From DATHZQ01 sp965216945 (lineage in GTDB: Bacteria > Actinomycetota > Acidimicrobiia > Spongiisociales > UBA5794), in contig CBDCGU010000003.1 of NCBI GenBank assembly GCA_965216945.1, positions 4,092,001-4,156,000 of the forward strand: a stretch of DNA of 64,000 nt. Direction: 5' to 3'. A program made the translations under genes and the position numbers. Within the stretch, counting starts at the first letter, position 1. Each line of letters opens with the position of its first letter. Under the pieces are notes generated by a model that had not been told where the DNA came from, ran no database searches, and saw nothing but the letters and a program-made list of their open reading frames with translations. Shown here piece after piece: positions 1 to 8,105 of the stretch.

Positions 1-50
1 AGGTTTACACTGTGTCAATCACAGTAGAGCCGAGGTTTACACGATGTCAA
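1..50 (+). promoter_or_regulatory. Twin operator-like repeats before a TetR gene
   Basis: Two near-identical 18-base direct repeats, AGGTTTACACTGTGTCAA (1-18) and AGGTTTACACGATGTCAA (33-50), start 32 bases apart, about three helical turns. Each contains imperfect inverted arms TTTACAC/GTGTCAA, the usual shape of a TetR-family operator. The second copy covers the start codon of the regulator at 44, so binding should autorepress. The window edge hides anything upstream. Confidence 0.55.
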
Positions 51-640
51 CCCCCGCTGGGTATGGCGACCCGGACACCCGCACCCGCATCCTCGAAGCC
101 GCCTGGACGCTGATCGAAGACAAGGGCTCCCGCATCACGCTGGCCGACGTCGCGGCCGGTGCTTCGGTGTCTCGGCAGGCGCTCTATCTCCACTTCGGTG
201 ACCGGACGGGCCTGCTGCTCGCGCTCGTGAACCACATCGACGCGTCTCTCGACCTGGGCGCATCACTTGCCCGGGTACATTCGGCCCCGGGCGGCGCAGC
301 CCTGTTCGAGGCAGCGATGCGCCTCAACACCACCTTCTGGGCAAAGGTCCTCCCAGTTGCCCGAGTCCTCGAAGCCTCCCAATACGACGACCCAGCGCTC
401 GGCGCTGCCTGGCGAGACCGAATGCGGCTCAGGCAGGCGACCTTCCGGGGAATGGTCGAAACGGTCGCCGAGCGAGGTGAACTCGCCAAAGACTGGACCG
501 TCGATGATGCCGCAGCCACGCTCTACGCCGTTGCGCACTTCGACACCTGGCGCGAGCTCGTGACCGAGCTCGGCTGGAGTGACGATCGCTACGTCGAGTC
601 CATGACCCGTCTGCTCCAGCGCGCCCTTCTGCGAGGATGA
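44..640 (+). CDS. TetR/AcrR family transcriptional regulator
   Basis: Predicted dimeric DNA-binding repressor of 198 residues, a typical TetR length. The N-terminal helix-turn-helix lies at about residues 14-60 (RTRILEAAWTLIEDKG, then ASVSRQALYLHFGDRTGLL), with the usual R/Q-ALYxHF recognition helix. The rest is a helical ligand-binding domain with no recognisable ligand. The ATG is preceded by GAGGT at 32-36. The two operator-like repeats overlap its start, which suggests autoregulation. The next gene is on the other strand, so no target gene is visible other than itself; any divergent target lies outside the window. Confidence 0.9.
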   Translation: MSTPAGYGDPDTRTRILEAAWTLIEDKGSRITLADVAAGASVSRQALYLHFGDRTGLLLALVNHIDASLDLGASLARVHSAPGGAALFEAAMRLNTTFWAKVLPVARVLEASQYDDPALGAAWRDRMRLRQATFRGMVETVAERGELAKDWTVDDAAATLYAVAHFDTWRELVTELGWSDDRYVESMTRLLQRALLRG

Positions 641-914
641 TCCCACCACGCACTGCCGGTTGCTCTCCACACGGGGGGCGCAGCACATCTCGCTCGCGAA
701 GACCATCCGCAGCCAGGCATGCGATCAGGCACTTGAGAGCCGTCGGTCGAGCACCTCCGCTCCCCCACATTTCACCACCCAGCCCGGTGCGCGAGATCGA
801 CTGACACCGGGTGACGTTCCTGCGGTCGATTTCGTGACGCCTGCGCCGACGGGGTGTTGGTCGGCGATTGGATGAGACCGCCGCCGGTTCGTGCGGCACC
901 ACACACACGGAGGT

Positions 915-1490
915 TCAGTGGTTGACCTGTTTGGTCATCACGCAGTGGTTCTTGCCCTTCGGACGCTCGTACGCGAAGCCGGCTCGTTCGAAGAGTCCAC
1001 GGGTCCCGTTGTACAGAAACGACGCCGATGTCTTCTCGCCGCGGGTGTCCTGCGGGAATGCTTCGACCCGGCCGCCACCCACGGCGGCGATCAGGCCCAA
1101 AGCTCCGTCCAATGCAACCTCAGAGACCCCTTGACGGCGATAGTCCCGATCGACGAAGAAGCACGTGATCCGATAGTCCGCTACCTCCACCATGCCCGCC
1201 TCGTACTCCTTGCGGTGGTAGATCCGCGGCAACTCCCCGGGTGGGCCGAACTGGCACCATCCGACCGCTCGATCCTCGTCGAACACCACGGCAGCATGAG
1301 CACGGCCCTCCTCGACGAGTCGTTGCTTGACTGCCCGGTTGCCCTCCGGGCTCTCACCCATGTCCGGCTCTTTCGGGTGGAACGCGAGGCACCAGCATCC
1401 ACCCCATACGCCGTTGTGGCGTTCGGCGAGGGCGGCGAACGCCGGCCAGGTGTCGGCGTCGAGCGGACGAACCGACAGCGGGGAACTCAC
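915..1490 (-). CDS. GNAT family N-acetyltransferase
   Basis: Predicted acetyl-CoA-dependent N-acetyltransferase of 191 residues; the substrate is unknown. The GNAT core is visible: a CFFVDRDYRRQGVSEVAL stretch carries the strand-4 and pyrophosphate-binding R/Q-x-x-G-x pattern, and the C-terminal segment SASFLYNGTRGLFERAGFAYERPKGKNHCVM has the expected 'Y-x-x-x-G-F' end. I start it at GTG 1490, whose GTGA overlaps the TGA of the VOC gene upstream. An ATG further upstream would overlap that gene heavily and adds non-homologous residues. It is translationally coupled to the VOC gene and probably co-transcribed with it. Confidence 0.85.
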   Translation of the reverse strand: MSSPLSVRPLDADTWPAFAALAERHNGVWGGCWCLAFHPKEPDMGESPEGNRAVKQRLVEEGRAHAAVVFDEDRAVGWCQFGPPGELPRIYHRKEYEAGMVEVADYRITCFFVDRDYRRQGVSEVALDGALGLIAAVGGGRVEAFPQDTRGEKTSASFLYNGTRGLFERAGFAYERPKGKNHCVMTKQVNH

Positions 1491-1861
1491 TGCTGCTTCA
1501 CCCAGCAGAGACAGAATGGATGCCCCGCCGGGTCGGCATACACCTGGAACGCATCGAGTTCGTCCGACGGCTCGGCTGCTTGCAGCAGGCGGGCGCCCAA
1601 CGACATGACCTGTTCGTGGGCTTCGTCGATGTCGTCGACCCACAGATCGACATGGATCTGCTGTTTCGGGAGTCCATGCGGCCAGTCCGGCGGCACATGG
1701 TCGGGAGCGAGCTGTACCCCTACCCGGAACTCCCCGTCCACGATCACCATGTGCCAGCCATCGTCGACATCGACCTCTCCGCCGAGCACTCCGGCCCAGA
1801 ACGCGCTCTCGTCGCCGAGATCGACGGCGTCAAACACGATGACCTGATGGCGAATTCGCAT
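1487..1861 (-). CDS. VOC (glyoxalase-like) family protein
   Basis: Small vicinal-oxygen-chelate protein of about 124 residues, of the glyoxalase-like type common in actinobacteria. It has the paired beta-alpha-beta pattern: HQVIVFDAVDLGDESAFWAGVLGG at the start, IHVDLWVDDIDEAHEQVMSLGA in the middle, and FQVYADPAGHPFCLCW at the end. The conserved metal-ligand-like positions (His near the start, Asp in the middle) are only partly preserved, so enzymatic activity is uncertain. The start is ATG 1861; an upstream in-frame ATG at 1906 adds 15 residues without family similarity. It is followed by the coupled GNAT gene. Confidence 0.8.
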   Translation of the reverse strand: MRIRHQVIVFDAVDLGDESAFWAGVLGGEVDVDDGWHMVIVDGEFRVGVQLAPDHVPPDWPHGLPKQQIHVDLWVDDIDEAHEQVMSLGARLLQAAEPSDELDAFQVYADPAGHPFCLCWVKQQ

Positions 1862-2098
1862 TCCGGCCGCACAGTACAGCGCTCGAGAGGCGGGTCGCCC
1901 AATCACCTCGGCCCCCGTCGTGACCTGTAGGGAGGTGCGCGATATTCACCGACACGGAGATCATCAGCCCGGCGGGTTCCTCGACGAGGGGGCCCTGCTG
2001 CGCGAGTGGCGAGCGAGCCCGAGGCTGCTCGTAGGTGGGACCCCTTCGCCAGGCGTCGGCGTGGGGTGAGCCAGCACAGCTGCTGACCCTCGACCGAG

Positions 2099-2470
2099 GT
2101 GAGGCCGGCTCGGGGGGAGATGGAGCGCGGGCACGGACTCTTCCTTCACCAGTTCGAGGTTCTGTTGTTCCTCAGCGTCTTCGCCGAAGACCACACGATG
2201 CGGATGAGCGAGCTCCGCCGTCGCACCCCGCTCGGCCAGAGCCGGGTCTCACGGGTCGTCGCGGGCCTCGAGGGCGACGGCCCTGTCACCAGGCACACCG
2301 ACCCCGCCGACAGTCGGGCGGTCAACGTGACCATCTCCGACCACGGGATCAATGGACCTTGAAAGCCGCCCAAGACCGCCACCTCGACGACCTCGACGAG
2401 CACCTGTTCTCCGGGCTCACCAGACGAGAGGTCCGACGACGAGCTGGTAACGCTCATCGCCCGTGAGTGA
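2099..2470 (+). pseudogene. MarR family regulator, frameshifted
   Basis: MarR winged-helix sequence is clear in one frame from about 2140 to 2355 (QFEVLLFLSVFAEDHTMRMS, SRVSRVVAGLEGDG, HTDPADSRAVNVTISDHG). The frame then hits a stop at 2360-2362. The expected C-terminal helix continues in the next frame (LKAAQDRHLDDLDEHLFSGLT, about 2356-2420). The family's usual ending, DDELVTLIARE, is back in the first frame and stops at 2468-2470. This means at least two compensating indels. The N-terminal dimerisation helix is not readable in the same frame; a LLREWRASPRLL-like piece lies near 1995. It is probably a dead gene. Confidence 0.7.
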
Positions 2471-2588
2471 CCTCGTTACCGAGCGGCCGTACCGGGCCAA
2501 CACGCCGGTTGTGGGGCGGCTCGCTCGGTCCGGACATCACATGTGACCGCCTGCTTCACGATCATGCCTAGATCGAGCACCCCATCCG

Positions 2589-3596
2589 CTACCACGTCTG
2601 GTCGTCCCACCAATGCAGGACCCGCAGCGCTCGTAGGGTGATCCATCGCGATGCTTGACCGGGCCCGTCGTCGAGGTCGACCAGGGTTGCTCCCCTGGGC
2701 CGCCAATCGAGCTGCCACCGGCCGCTTTCGTCCCCTTTGGAGCGAACCAGCTCGATCCCTTCAGCAAGACGAGCATCGGGCGCTGTGCCGTCGAATCGAC
2801 TTGCAGCTCGGAAGTAGTCGAGCGCGCGCAACACGTCGTATCGCCAGCGAGTGGGATACGTCAGAGTGAGAAACTGCTCGTCTGCCGGCTCACCGGTGGA
2901 GGCGCGCCGAAACAGCCGCCGAGTGAGTAGGTACTCCTCACCGCGCTTTCGAGCGTTATGCGACTGGGCGGTACCGCCAGTCGCTCGTTCGAACTCCAGC
3001 AACCCTTCGATCACGTTGATCGTGGTCGCGAAGGACGACCGGGAAGATCCGTTGCATCGTTCGCAGTTCCAGCCGCCGTCGGGCAGGGACTCTCCCACCA
3101 GACGCGACACGATCGGTGCTACGTCGACTCCGAAATAGGCGCCGTCGGCCACGGTACGGCCGTTGATGCACTCCTCGACTTCGCCTGTCCAATAGGGCTG
3201 CCCGGCGTTGTCCCAGCGCGAGTTCTCACCCACCAACCGGACTGTTTCGCGGGCACGAGCCGACTTCGGGTCGAGTCCGAGCTCTCGGAGCTGTGTGAGC
3301 GCCCATGTTGTCGTGGTCCAGGGCTGCCCCTCTTCCTGGAATTGGCGCCCGGTGAACCCGGGGGGCAAGAACGCTCCGCCGGACCACTGGCCATCGGCGT
3401 CCTGCAGCGACAAAAGCCTGGCACCGACGCCCTCGGTTTCGACCAGCGCACGAATCGGACCCCACTCTGCCTCCGATCCGCCAACCACGTCACGCACGAC
3501 CTGCCAACGCAGCGACGGATCGAACTCAGCGACCCACTCGATAGCTTGGCGCTCATCGAACACGACCACGACTGTACTGAACCGGAGCACAATCAC
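2589..3596 (-). CDS. Squalene-cyclase-like (prenyltransferase-repeat) protein, copy 1
   Basis: 335-residue predicted soluble alpha/alpha-barrel-like protein related to the squalene cyclase/prenyltransferase repeat superfamily; its reaction is not known. QW-like repeats are visible: LLSLQDADGQWSGGAF, GESLPDGGWNCE and WITLRALRVLHWWD. No DxDD cyclase motif was seen, so a terpene cyclase role is not supported. It is far shorter than true squalene-hopene cyclases (about 630 residues). The start is GTG 3596, with GGAG seven bases upstream; longer readings run into another gene's antisense. It aligns end to end with the protein at 14322-15260, so the two are paralogues. Confidence 0.75.
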   Translation of the reverse strand: MIVLRFSTVVVVFDERQAIEWVAEFDPSLRWQVVRDVVGGSEAEWGPIRALVETEGVGARLLSLQDADGQWSGGAFLPPGFTGRQFQEEGQPWTTTTWALTQLRELGLDPKSARARETVRLVGENSRWDNAGQPYWTGEVEECINGRTVADGAYFGVDVAPIVSRLVGESLPDGGWNCERCNGSSRSSFATTINVIEGLLEFERATGGTAQSHNARKRGEEYLLTRRLFRRASTGEPADEQFLTLTYPTRWRYDVLRALDYFRAASRFDGTAPDARLAEGIELVRSKGDESGRWQLDWRPRGATLVDLDDGPGQASRWITLRALRVLHWWDDQTW

Positions 3597-3868
3597 GCCG
3601 CTGCTCCGGTGCGTTGCCGTCGGACCAGAGTGTCGGCGAAGAAGAGGCTCGTCGAGGGTCGGGTGCCAGCGCAGGAAGGCACGCCTACCACACCCTTGGC
3701 GTGCTTCAGCGTTGACTGAGCCGAAGCCGCTCCGCGCTGCCGGATCCTCGTTTGCAGCCACGGCCGCCACTGGCGATCGAGCGCGGCCACCTGGGTCATG
3801 CTGTCGTTCGCCAGATTGGCCGACGACCGGTCGTCGGTGAGCGGGCTCGCGTCTGTTGGTGGGCGGTG

Positions 3869-4393
3869 CTACCCGGTCCCGGTCAGGCCGGGTTCGGCGT
3901 CGAGGGGTTCGGATCGGCGGGTGTAGAGCTGCCAGAACAGCATGATGGCAGTGACCCAGAGGATGGGCACGTAGAAGGCGAGGTTGAACCAGGAGAGGTC
4001 GGTGGCAGTGTCGGTCAGTCTTTCGTCGATGCCGGTGATCGTGGCGCTGACGAGGTCGACAGTGCCGACAATGGCAACCGCCCACCCGAGCCATCGGCCG
4101 AGCTCGAGCCGGTTGTGGAGAACGATGATGGTTGCCACGGCAAGGATGGCGGTTGCGAGGTCGCCGTAGGCGATGGTCCGTTGGGCAGCTTGGGAGGCGT
4201 CGAGTCCGCCGATGTCGCTGGCGGCGAAGATCTGCATGGCGATGTGCCGGAAAGCGTGAAACCACAACAGCACGATGAGCGCGCCGGCGAGGGGGCGACG
4301 GCGAACGGCGGGTGCGAGGTAGAGCACGCCGATGGTGATGGCGATCACGAAGCTGAGCAGCATGGCAATCGTATTGGCGGCTGCGAGGTCCAC
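3869..4393 (-). CDS. Hypothetical multi-pass membrane protein
   Basis: 174 residues with about five hydrophobic helices: residues 7-27 (IAMLLSFVIAITIGVLYLAP), 36-56, 78-93, 100-120 and 145-165. I do not recognise a family. A His-containing helix (LLWFHAFRHIAMQIFAASD) and the short polar C-terminus are the only distinctive parts. The ATG at 4393 directly follows the end of a decayed VOC gene (4421) on the same strand, so it may once have been co-transcribed with it. About 270 bases separate its stop from the start of the downstream cyclase-like gene, and I see no gene there; a short GCACGCC/GGCGTGC hairpin sits near 3674-3700. Confidence 0.6.
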   Translation of the reverse strand: MDLAAANTIAMLLSFVIAITIGVLYLAPAVRRRPLAGALIVLLWFHAFRHIAMQIFAASDIGGLDASQAAQRTIAYGDLATAILAVATIIVLHNRLELGRWLGWAVAIVGTVDLVSATITGIDERLTDTATDLSWFNLAFYVPILWVTAIMLFWQLYTRRSEPLDAEPGLTGTG

Positions 4394-4420
4394 TGTGGTG
4401 TCCTTCCCTTCGGTTGCAGG

Positions 4421-4852
4421 TCAGGGGATGGTGACGGTGAGTTGGCCGACTTCGATGAGGCGGCCGTCGGGGTCTCGGATGTAGCCGCGGATCTCCATGT
4501 CTTTGGCGATGGGTTCGGTGAGCCACTCGACCCCGGCGTTGACGCTCGACTGGTGGAACTCCGCGATGTCGGCGACACGGATGTTCAGGAACGCGGTGAC
4601 GGGCCTCGGGGATCTGGCGGGGCCAGGGTTTCACTCCTGGCTTGTCGGGGGTCGGTGAGCCGCCGGTGCGGAGCGTGAGCCACGTGTTGGCCACCTTGAG
4701 AATGGTGGGATCGCCGTCGAGTACGGGCCGGCGCCGAGGACGCGGATGTAGAAGTCAGCGGAAGCGGCGATGTTGGACACGACGAGGAACTGGGTGATCA
4801 ATAGCCCCTCGTCAGGAGCGGGGAACTCGGGGAGTCCGTCGCCGTAGCTCAC
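4421..4852 (-). pseudogene. VOC family protein, multiply frameshifted
   Basis: The VOC/glyoxalase sequence can only be read by changing frame. LLITQFLVVSNIAASADFYI is in the first frame, LDGDPTILKVANTWLTLRTG in a second after a one-base loss near 4727, and VTAFLNIRVADIAEFHQSSV to IRDPDGRLIEVGQLTVTIP in a third, ending at TGA 4421-4423. The middle linker near 4610-4635 seems to hold two further indels. The original GTG start at 4852 overlaps the stop of the upstream gene as GTGA, so the reading frames were once translationally coupled. It is interpreted as a decayed gene, or, less likely, as a locally poor consensus sequence. Confidence 0.7.
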
Positions 4853-5277
4853 ACCGACGGCTCGGTCAGCCATGCCACGGCCCGGTCCCGGCCGGTGAAC
4901 CACTGTGTTGGAAATTCGGCCGCCGGTCCGTCTTGTCGTGGTTCGCTGCCGTTCTCGGCGGTCGGTCCGGAGAATCCTGCGGGCATGAGGAACGCGAACT
5001 TGGCGACCCCGGCAGCGTTGTAGCGGGGGATCACGTTTTCATCTCGCCATGCCATCGTGGCTTTGAAGGCTTCGAAGTCGTGGTTGAACCGTGTTGCTTC
5101 GATCAGAATCGCAGACGGGGCGAGCGCTTCGGCTTCGGAGGCCAGCATCATCAATCCGGTCTTGAAGTCGTCGTCGCTCATGTCGGATGTGGCCGGGAGC
5201 CAGCTCAGCTCCAGATAGGCGGGTTCGTCATGGGCCACGACGATGCCGTAGCGGTTGCGGGCGAGTTCGGTCGACAT
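4849..5277 (-). CDS. STAS/SEC14-like conserved hypothetical protein
   Basis: 142 residues from ATG 5277 (MSTELARNRYGIVV). An in-frame GTG/ATG extension to 5367 is possible but does not resemble the family. The order of segments (a beta strand GIVVAHDEPAYLELSWL, an acidic helix DDDFKTGLMMLASEAEAL, ILIEATRF, then YNAAGVAKFAFLMP and a terminal FPTQWFTGRDRAVAWL) matches the small STAS/SpoIIAA-like proteins that often sit near regulators. The role is unknown. It lies divergent from the GlxA-type regulator (about 120 bases apart), which suggests it may be that regulator's target, and it was translationally coupled to the decayed VOC gene. Confidence 0.6.
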   Translation of the reverse strand: MSTELARNRYGIVVAHDEPAYLELSWLPATSDMSDDDFKTGLMMLASEAEALAPSAILIEATRFNHDFEAFKATMAWRDENVIPRYNAAGVAKFAFLMPAGFSGPTAENGSEPRQDGPAAEFPTQWFTGRDRAVAWLTEPSV

Positions 5278-5399
5278 CGGCGCTCCTCCGGCAAAGCTGT
5301 CGTTCTCGGTGACGGTAGAGAAGGGAATGCGGGTCGGACCCGACAACCACAGAGCCGCATCGGACACACCCCCGGCTGCCCCCGTGCTTGACTGATGCC

Positions 5400-6389
5400 A
5401 TGGTGAAAGTTGCGGTCCTCGCCTTGGCCGACACGAGCTCGATTGCCATGACCGGCCTGTTCGATGTCATCAACAAAGCCGACGCGGCCTACGGAGCGCT
5501 CCAAGGCCGACCAGGCCACAACACCGCACTCAGTGTCCAGCTCGTCAGCATTGACGGCCTACCCGTCACCCTTGGCGGACGGATGGCCGTGACGGCCGAT
5601 GTCGCCGCCGCCGATCTGGAAGACGTCGAGCTCGTCGTCGTGCCCGGGTTGAACGACGACCTCGAATCGTCGTTCGCCGTCAACGCAGCATGGGCGCCAT
5701 GGATCGCCAAATGGCACCAGGCCGGAGCCACCGTGGCCTCGAGTTGTAGCGGAGCGTTCCTGGTAGCTGAGGCCGGGATTCTCGACGGGCTCTCGGCCAC
5801 CACACACTGGATGTACGCCGACGCCATGCAGCGGCAGTATCCGGCTGTCGACGTCGAACCCAAGCGACTGATCATCGACCACGGCCAAGTCATCACCAGC
5901 GGAGGGGCCACGACGTTTCTCGACCTGGCGCTCTACCTCGTCGAACGCTTCGGAGGCCGCGAGCGAGCCAACGCCGCAGCCCGCGTGTTGCTCATCGATG
6001 GCGCCCGAACCAGCCAACTGCCCTACGTCATCAGCAGCGCAGACCACCGAGACCACGACGACGACATCGTCCACCACGTCCAAACCCTCATCGACGCAGA
6101 CCTCAGCCGCACGCTACGAGTCGAGACACTCGCCGAGCAGTCAGCCACCAGCCCTCGCCACCTCGCGCGACGCTTCCGAGCCGCCACCGGTCACTCCCCC
6201 CAGGCCTACATCCGACTCCGCCGGGTCCAGGCCGCCAGCCGACTCCTCGAAAGCTCTGACCAACCGATCTCGACCATCGCCCGCCAGGTCGGCTACCGAG
6301 ACCCGGCCGCCTTCCGCCGGGCCTTCCGTCAACGCTTCGACCTCACACCGACCGAATACAGAACAAGATACGGATGGCCCACAAGCTGA
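5400..6389 (+). CDS. GlxA family AraC-type transcriptional regulator
   Basis: 329-residue regulator with an N-terminal DJ-1/PfpI-like (type 1 glutamine amidotransferase fold) sensor domain, residues 1-185, and a C-terminal AraC helix-turn-helix pair, residues 225-325. The nucleophile-elbow cysteine is present at about residue 116 (ASSCSGAFLVAEAGILDG), followed by TTHWMYADAMQRQYP. The DNA-binding part reads VETLAEQSATSPRHLARRFR, then ISTIARQVGYRDPAAFRRAF. The start is ATG 5400; a TTG at 5388 is in frame but less likely. It is divergent from the STAS-like gene, a plausible target. Confidence 0.9.
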   Translation: MVKVAVLALADTSSIAMTGLFDVINKADAAYGALQGRPGHNTALSVQLVSIDGLPVTLGGRMAVTADVAAADLEDVELVVVPGLNDDLESSFAVNAAWAPWIAKWHQAGATVASSCSGAFLVAEAGILDGLSATTHWMYADAMQRQYPAVDVEPKRLIIDHGQVITSGGATTFLDLALYLVERFGGRERANAAARVLLIDGARTSQLPYVISSADHRDHDDDIVHHVQTLIDADLSRTLRVETLAEQSATSPRHLARRFRAATGHSPQAYIRLRRVQAASRLLESSDQPISTIARQVGYRDPAAFRRAFRQRFDLTPTEYRTRYGWPTS

Positions 6390-6409
6390 CCGCAGGAGGC
6401 AAGCATCGC

Positions 6410-6630
6410 ATCAGCGCCGATCCGGCGCTCGATAACGACCAGCCGCCAGGGCGACCACTGCTCGGTGACCCAGCGCGCTGTCGGTACATGAGAGCGGGTC
6501 GGTCGAGCATCGCCGCCAACTCGCCGCGGCTGTCGAGCATCCGAAGAGCACCATCACGCACCACGTCACTGTGCTCGCCACAAAGGGCCTTGGTGCCGTA
6601 GTCTTGACCCTGGCAGCTTGCCCTGCCTGA
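6410..6630 (+). pseudogene. ArsR-like winged-helix remnant
   Basis: The 391 bases between 6389 and 6781 hold no intact gene. One frame contains LAAAVEHPKSTITHHVTVL at about 6521-6577, which resembles the ArsR/HTH recognition region (ELAxxLGLPKSTVxHHLxVL). It runs on to ATKGLGAVVLTLAACPA and a stop at 6628-6630. No start codon or wing sequence is readable, and the rest of the gap gives nothing I recognise. Most likely this is the relic of a regulator. Confidence 0.4.
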
Positions 6631-6780
6631 CCTTCGCCCAACTCCTGCGCAGTTGGCTCGAGAAGGCAAAGGGGACCCCAGCGTGCTCGGCATCGACACT
6701 GTTGGCTGAAGCCATGTCGTCCAGATACGACGTCCAGCGCAGGTGGCTCGCCGTATCCCACGGACGCTGGAGATGAGCTG

Positions 6781-7440
6781 ATGACCAAACAGGAGTCGTT
6801 CAAGCGGCGGGTACGGGCACGCATGGAGAAGACGGGTGAGCGCTACGCCGCGGCTCGGCAAGCCTTGCTCCAACAGGCCGAAGCGCGACGATCGAGAATC
6901 TGGGTTTCCGAGCCCGATCTCACCGATGATGCGGTGCGCAGCGCGACAGGGCGAGGCTGGGACGAGTGGTGCGATCTGATCGAGAGCTGGCCCGGGCATC
7001 ACGATGGGCACACCGCCATCGCCCGCCATCTCGAAGACGTTGTCGGAGTGGACCCATGGTGGGCACAGGGCATCACCGTCGGGTTCGAGCGAATCACGGG
7101 GCGGCGACTTCCGCACCAGCAACAGGACGGAACCTTCACCGCCAGTCGATCACGGACGGTCACCCTCGATCACCAAATGCTCAACCTCCTCCTTCGCGAT
7201 CCGAAGGGGCGGGCTGCACTCTTCCCGGCCCACGCCACCGAACTCCGATCGAAGCCAAGCTCCAAAGCCGCTCGAATCGGAATCGGACCCGGGGTCGCAG
7301 TGATCTCGGTCGAACCGCAGGGAGACAGCCGCGCCAAGGTGACCATCGCCCACGAGCGCTTGCCAGAGTTCGCCGACGTGGACGAGTGGAGGTTCTACTG
7401 GTCCGAATGGCTCGATGCGATCGGCGAGACGTTGCCATGA
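6781..7440 (+). CDS. DUF4287 domain protein with SRPBCC-like tail
   Basis: 219 residues. Residues 50-110 match the DUF4287 pattern (VRSATGRGWDEWCDLIES, then AIARHLEDVVGVDPWWAQGI and TVGFERITGRR). The C-terminal half (about 120-219: TVTLDHQMLNLLLRD, AKVTIAHERLPEFADVDEW, YWSEWLDAIGE) has the strand-helix pattern of SRPBCC/AHSA1 lipid-binding folds. The biochemical role is unknown. A basic N-terminus (KRRVRARMEKTGERYAAAR) precedes. It overlaps the next gene by ATGA and so forms a two-gene unit with the PPOX oxidoreductase. Confidence 0.75.
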   Translation: MTKQESFKRRVRARMEKTGERYAAARQALLQQAEARRSRIWVSEPDLTDDAVRSATGRGWDEWCDLIESWPGHHDGHTAIARHLEDVVGVDPWWAQGITVGFERITGRRLPHQQQDGTFTASRSRTVTLDHQMLNLLLRDPKGRAALFPAHATELRSKPSSKAARIGIGPGVAVISVEPQGDSRAKVTIAHERLPEFADVDEWRFYWSEWLDAIGETLP

Positions 7441-7817
7441 GCCGCCTGGATCGCTTCGCAGCAGAATCCCACGTGAGCGTGCGTACGTTCAAGGAGAACG
7501 GTACTTCTGTCGACACCCCGGTGTGGCACGTCGTTGTCGATGGCAAGCTCTACTTCGGAACGCCTCGTCACACCCACAAGGTGCGGCGGCTGCACTCGAA
7601 CGCAAATGTAGAAATCGCTGCCAGCAACTCGCGAGGCCGAACCAGAGGCGAATGGATTTCCGGCAAGGCCCGCATCCTCGACGACGAGTTTCACTCGATC
7701 AAGCCCGCGTTGGACAAGCGGCGACCTGTCTCGTCAATGCTGATCGGAGTCATCGCCCGACTCCGGCGTTGGGAATACCTCGGGGTCGAGGTAACGGAAG
7801 CTCGACCGAGCCAGTAA
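7437..7817 (+). CDS. PPOX class F420-dependent oxidoreductase
   Basis: 126-residue split-barrel flavin/deazaflavin-binding protein. Family signatures run in order: LDRFAAESHVSVRTFKENG, TSVDTPVWHVVVDGKLYFGT, HKVRRLHSNANVEIAASNSR, GEWISGKARILDD. This arrangement is characteristic of the small Rv2061-type PPOX proteins in actinobacteria, which usually bind F420. The substrate is unknown. The ATG at 7437 overlaps the TGA of the DUF4287 gene, so the two are coupled. Proteins of this type also occur at 57157-57588 in this window. Confidence 0.85.
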   Translation: MSRLDRFAAESHVSVRTFKENGTSVDTPVWHVVVDGKLYFGTPRHTHKVRRLHSNANVEIAASNSRGRTRGEWISGKARILDDEFHSIKPALDKRRPVSSMLIGVIARLRRWEYLGVEVTEARPSQ

Positions 7818-7839
7818 CCCTGGTGCGTCGAAGTCGGTG

Positions 7840-8095
7840 CGGGTGCGACAGCCATCACACCGTGTCGTCGTCGGTGGCGCTCGCCTCTATCCACCGGGGC
7901 CGGCTTGTTCACCACTTGCCGGTCTGGTGGCCTCCACCGCGGCGCATCGCGGACGTTCGACGTCCCGCCGACCGCGCAGCCCTCACCCGCCACTGTGTGG
8001 TGGTAGTCACCGCCGGCGTCAAATCGATCTTCGGCATCCCTGCCAAGCTCGAGGTCCTCGAGACCCGTTGTGTCACCGTCCTCACCCTCGGATCC
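7840..8095 (+). pseudogene. Pseudouridine-5'-phosphate glycosidase (PsuG) remnant
   Basis: Three pieces of PsuG/indigoidine-synthase-A sequence follow one another in different frames. STGAGLFTTCRSGG runs into GGLHRGASRTFDVP at about 7893-7967; the latter corresponds to the hallmark GG(V/I)HRGA...TFD(I/V)S of the family. After a frameshift near 7965, ALTRHCVVVVTAGVKSIFGI, PAKLEVLETRCVTVLTLGSD follow, matching VVCAGxKSILDIPxTLExLET. Only the central part remains, without start or the C-terminal third. It lies between intact genes, so a larger gene was deleted and has decayed here. Confidence 0.6.
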
Positions 8096-8105
8096 GACAT
8101 CCGCC

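Noticed and set aside
3600..3868. Possible gene on the minus strand (VVGVPSCAGTRPSTSLFFAD)
   Set aside because: No start with a ribosome-binding site and no family; it is probably a spurious frame between the two neighbouring genes.
3597..4694. Long N-terminal extension of the minus-strand cyclase-like gene, giving a 701-residue reading frame
   Set aside because: The extension is Arg/His/Pro-rich, lies antisense to no homologue, and overlaps a well-formed membrane-protein gene on the same strand in another frame. The paralogue at 14322 starts at the short position.
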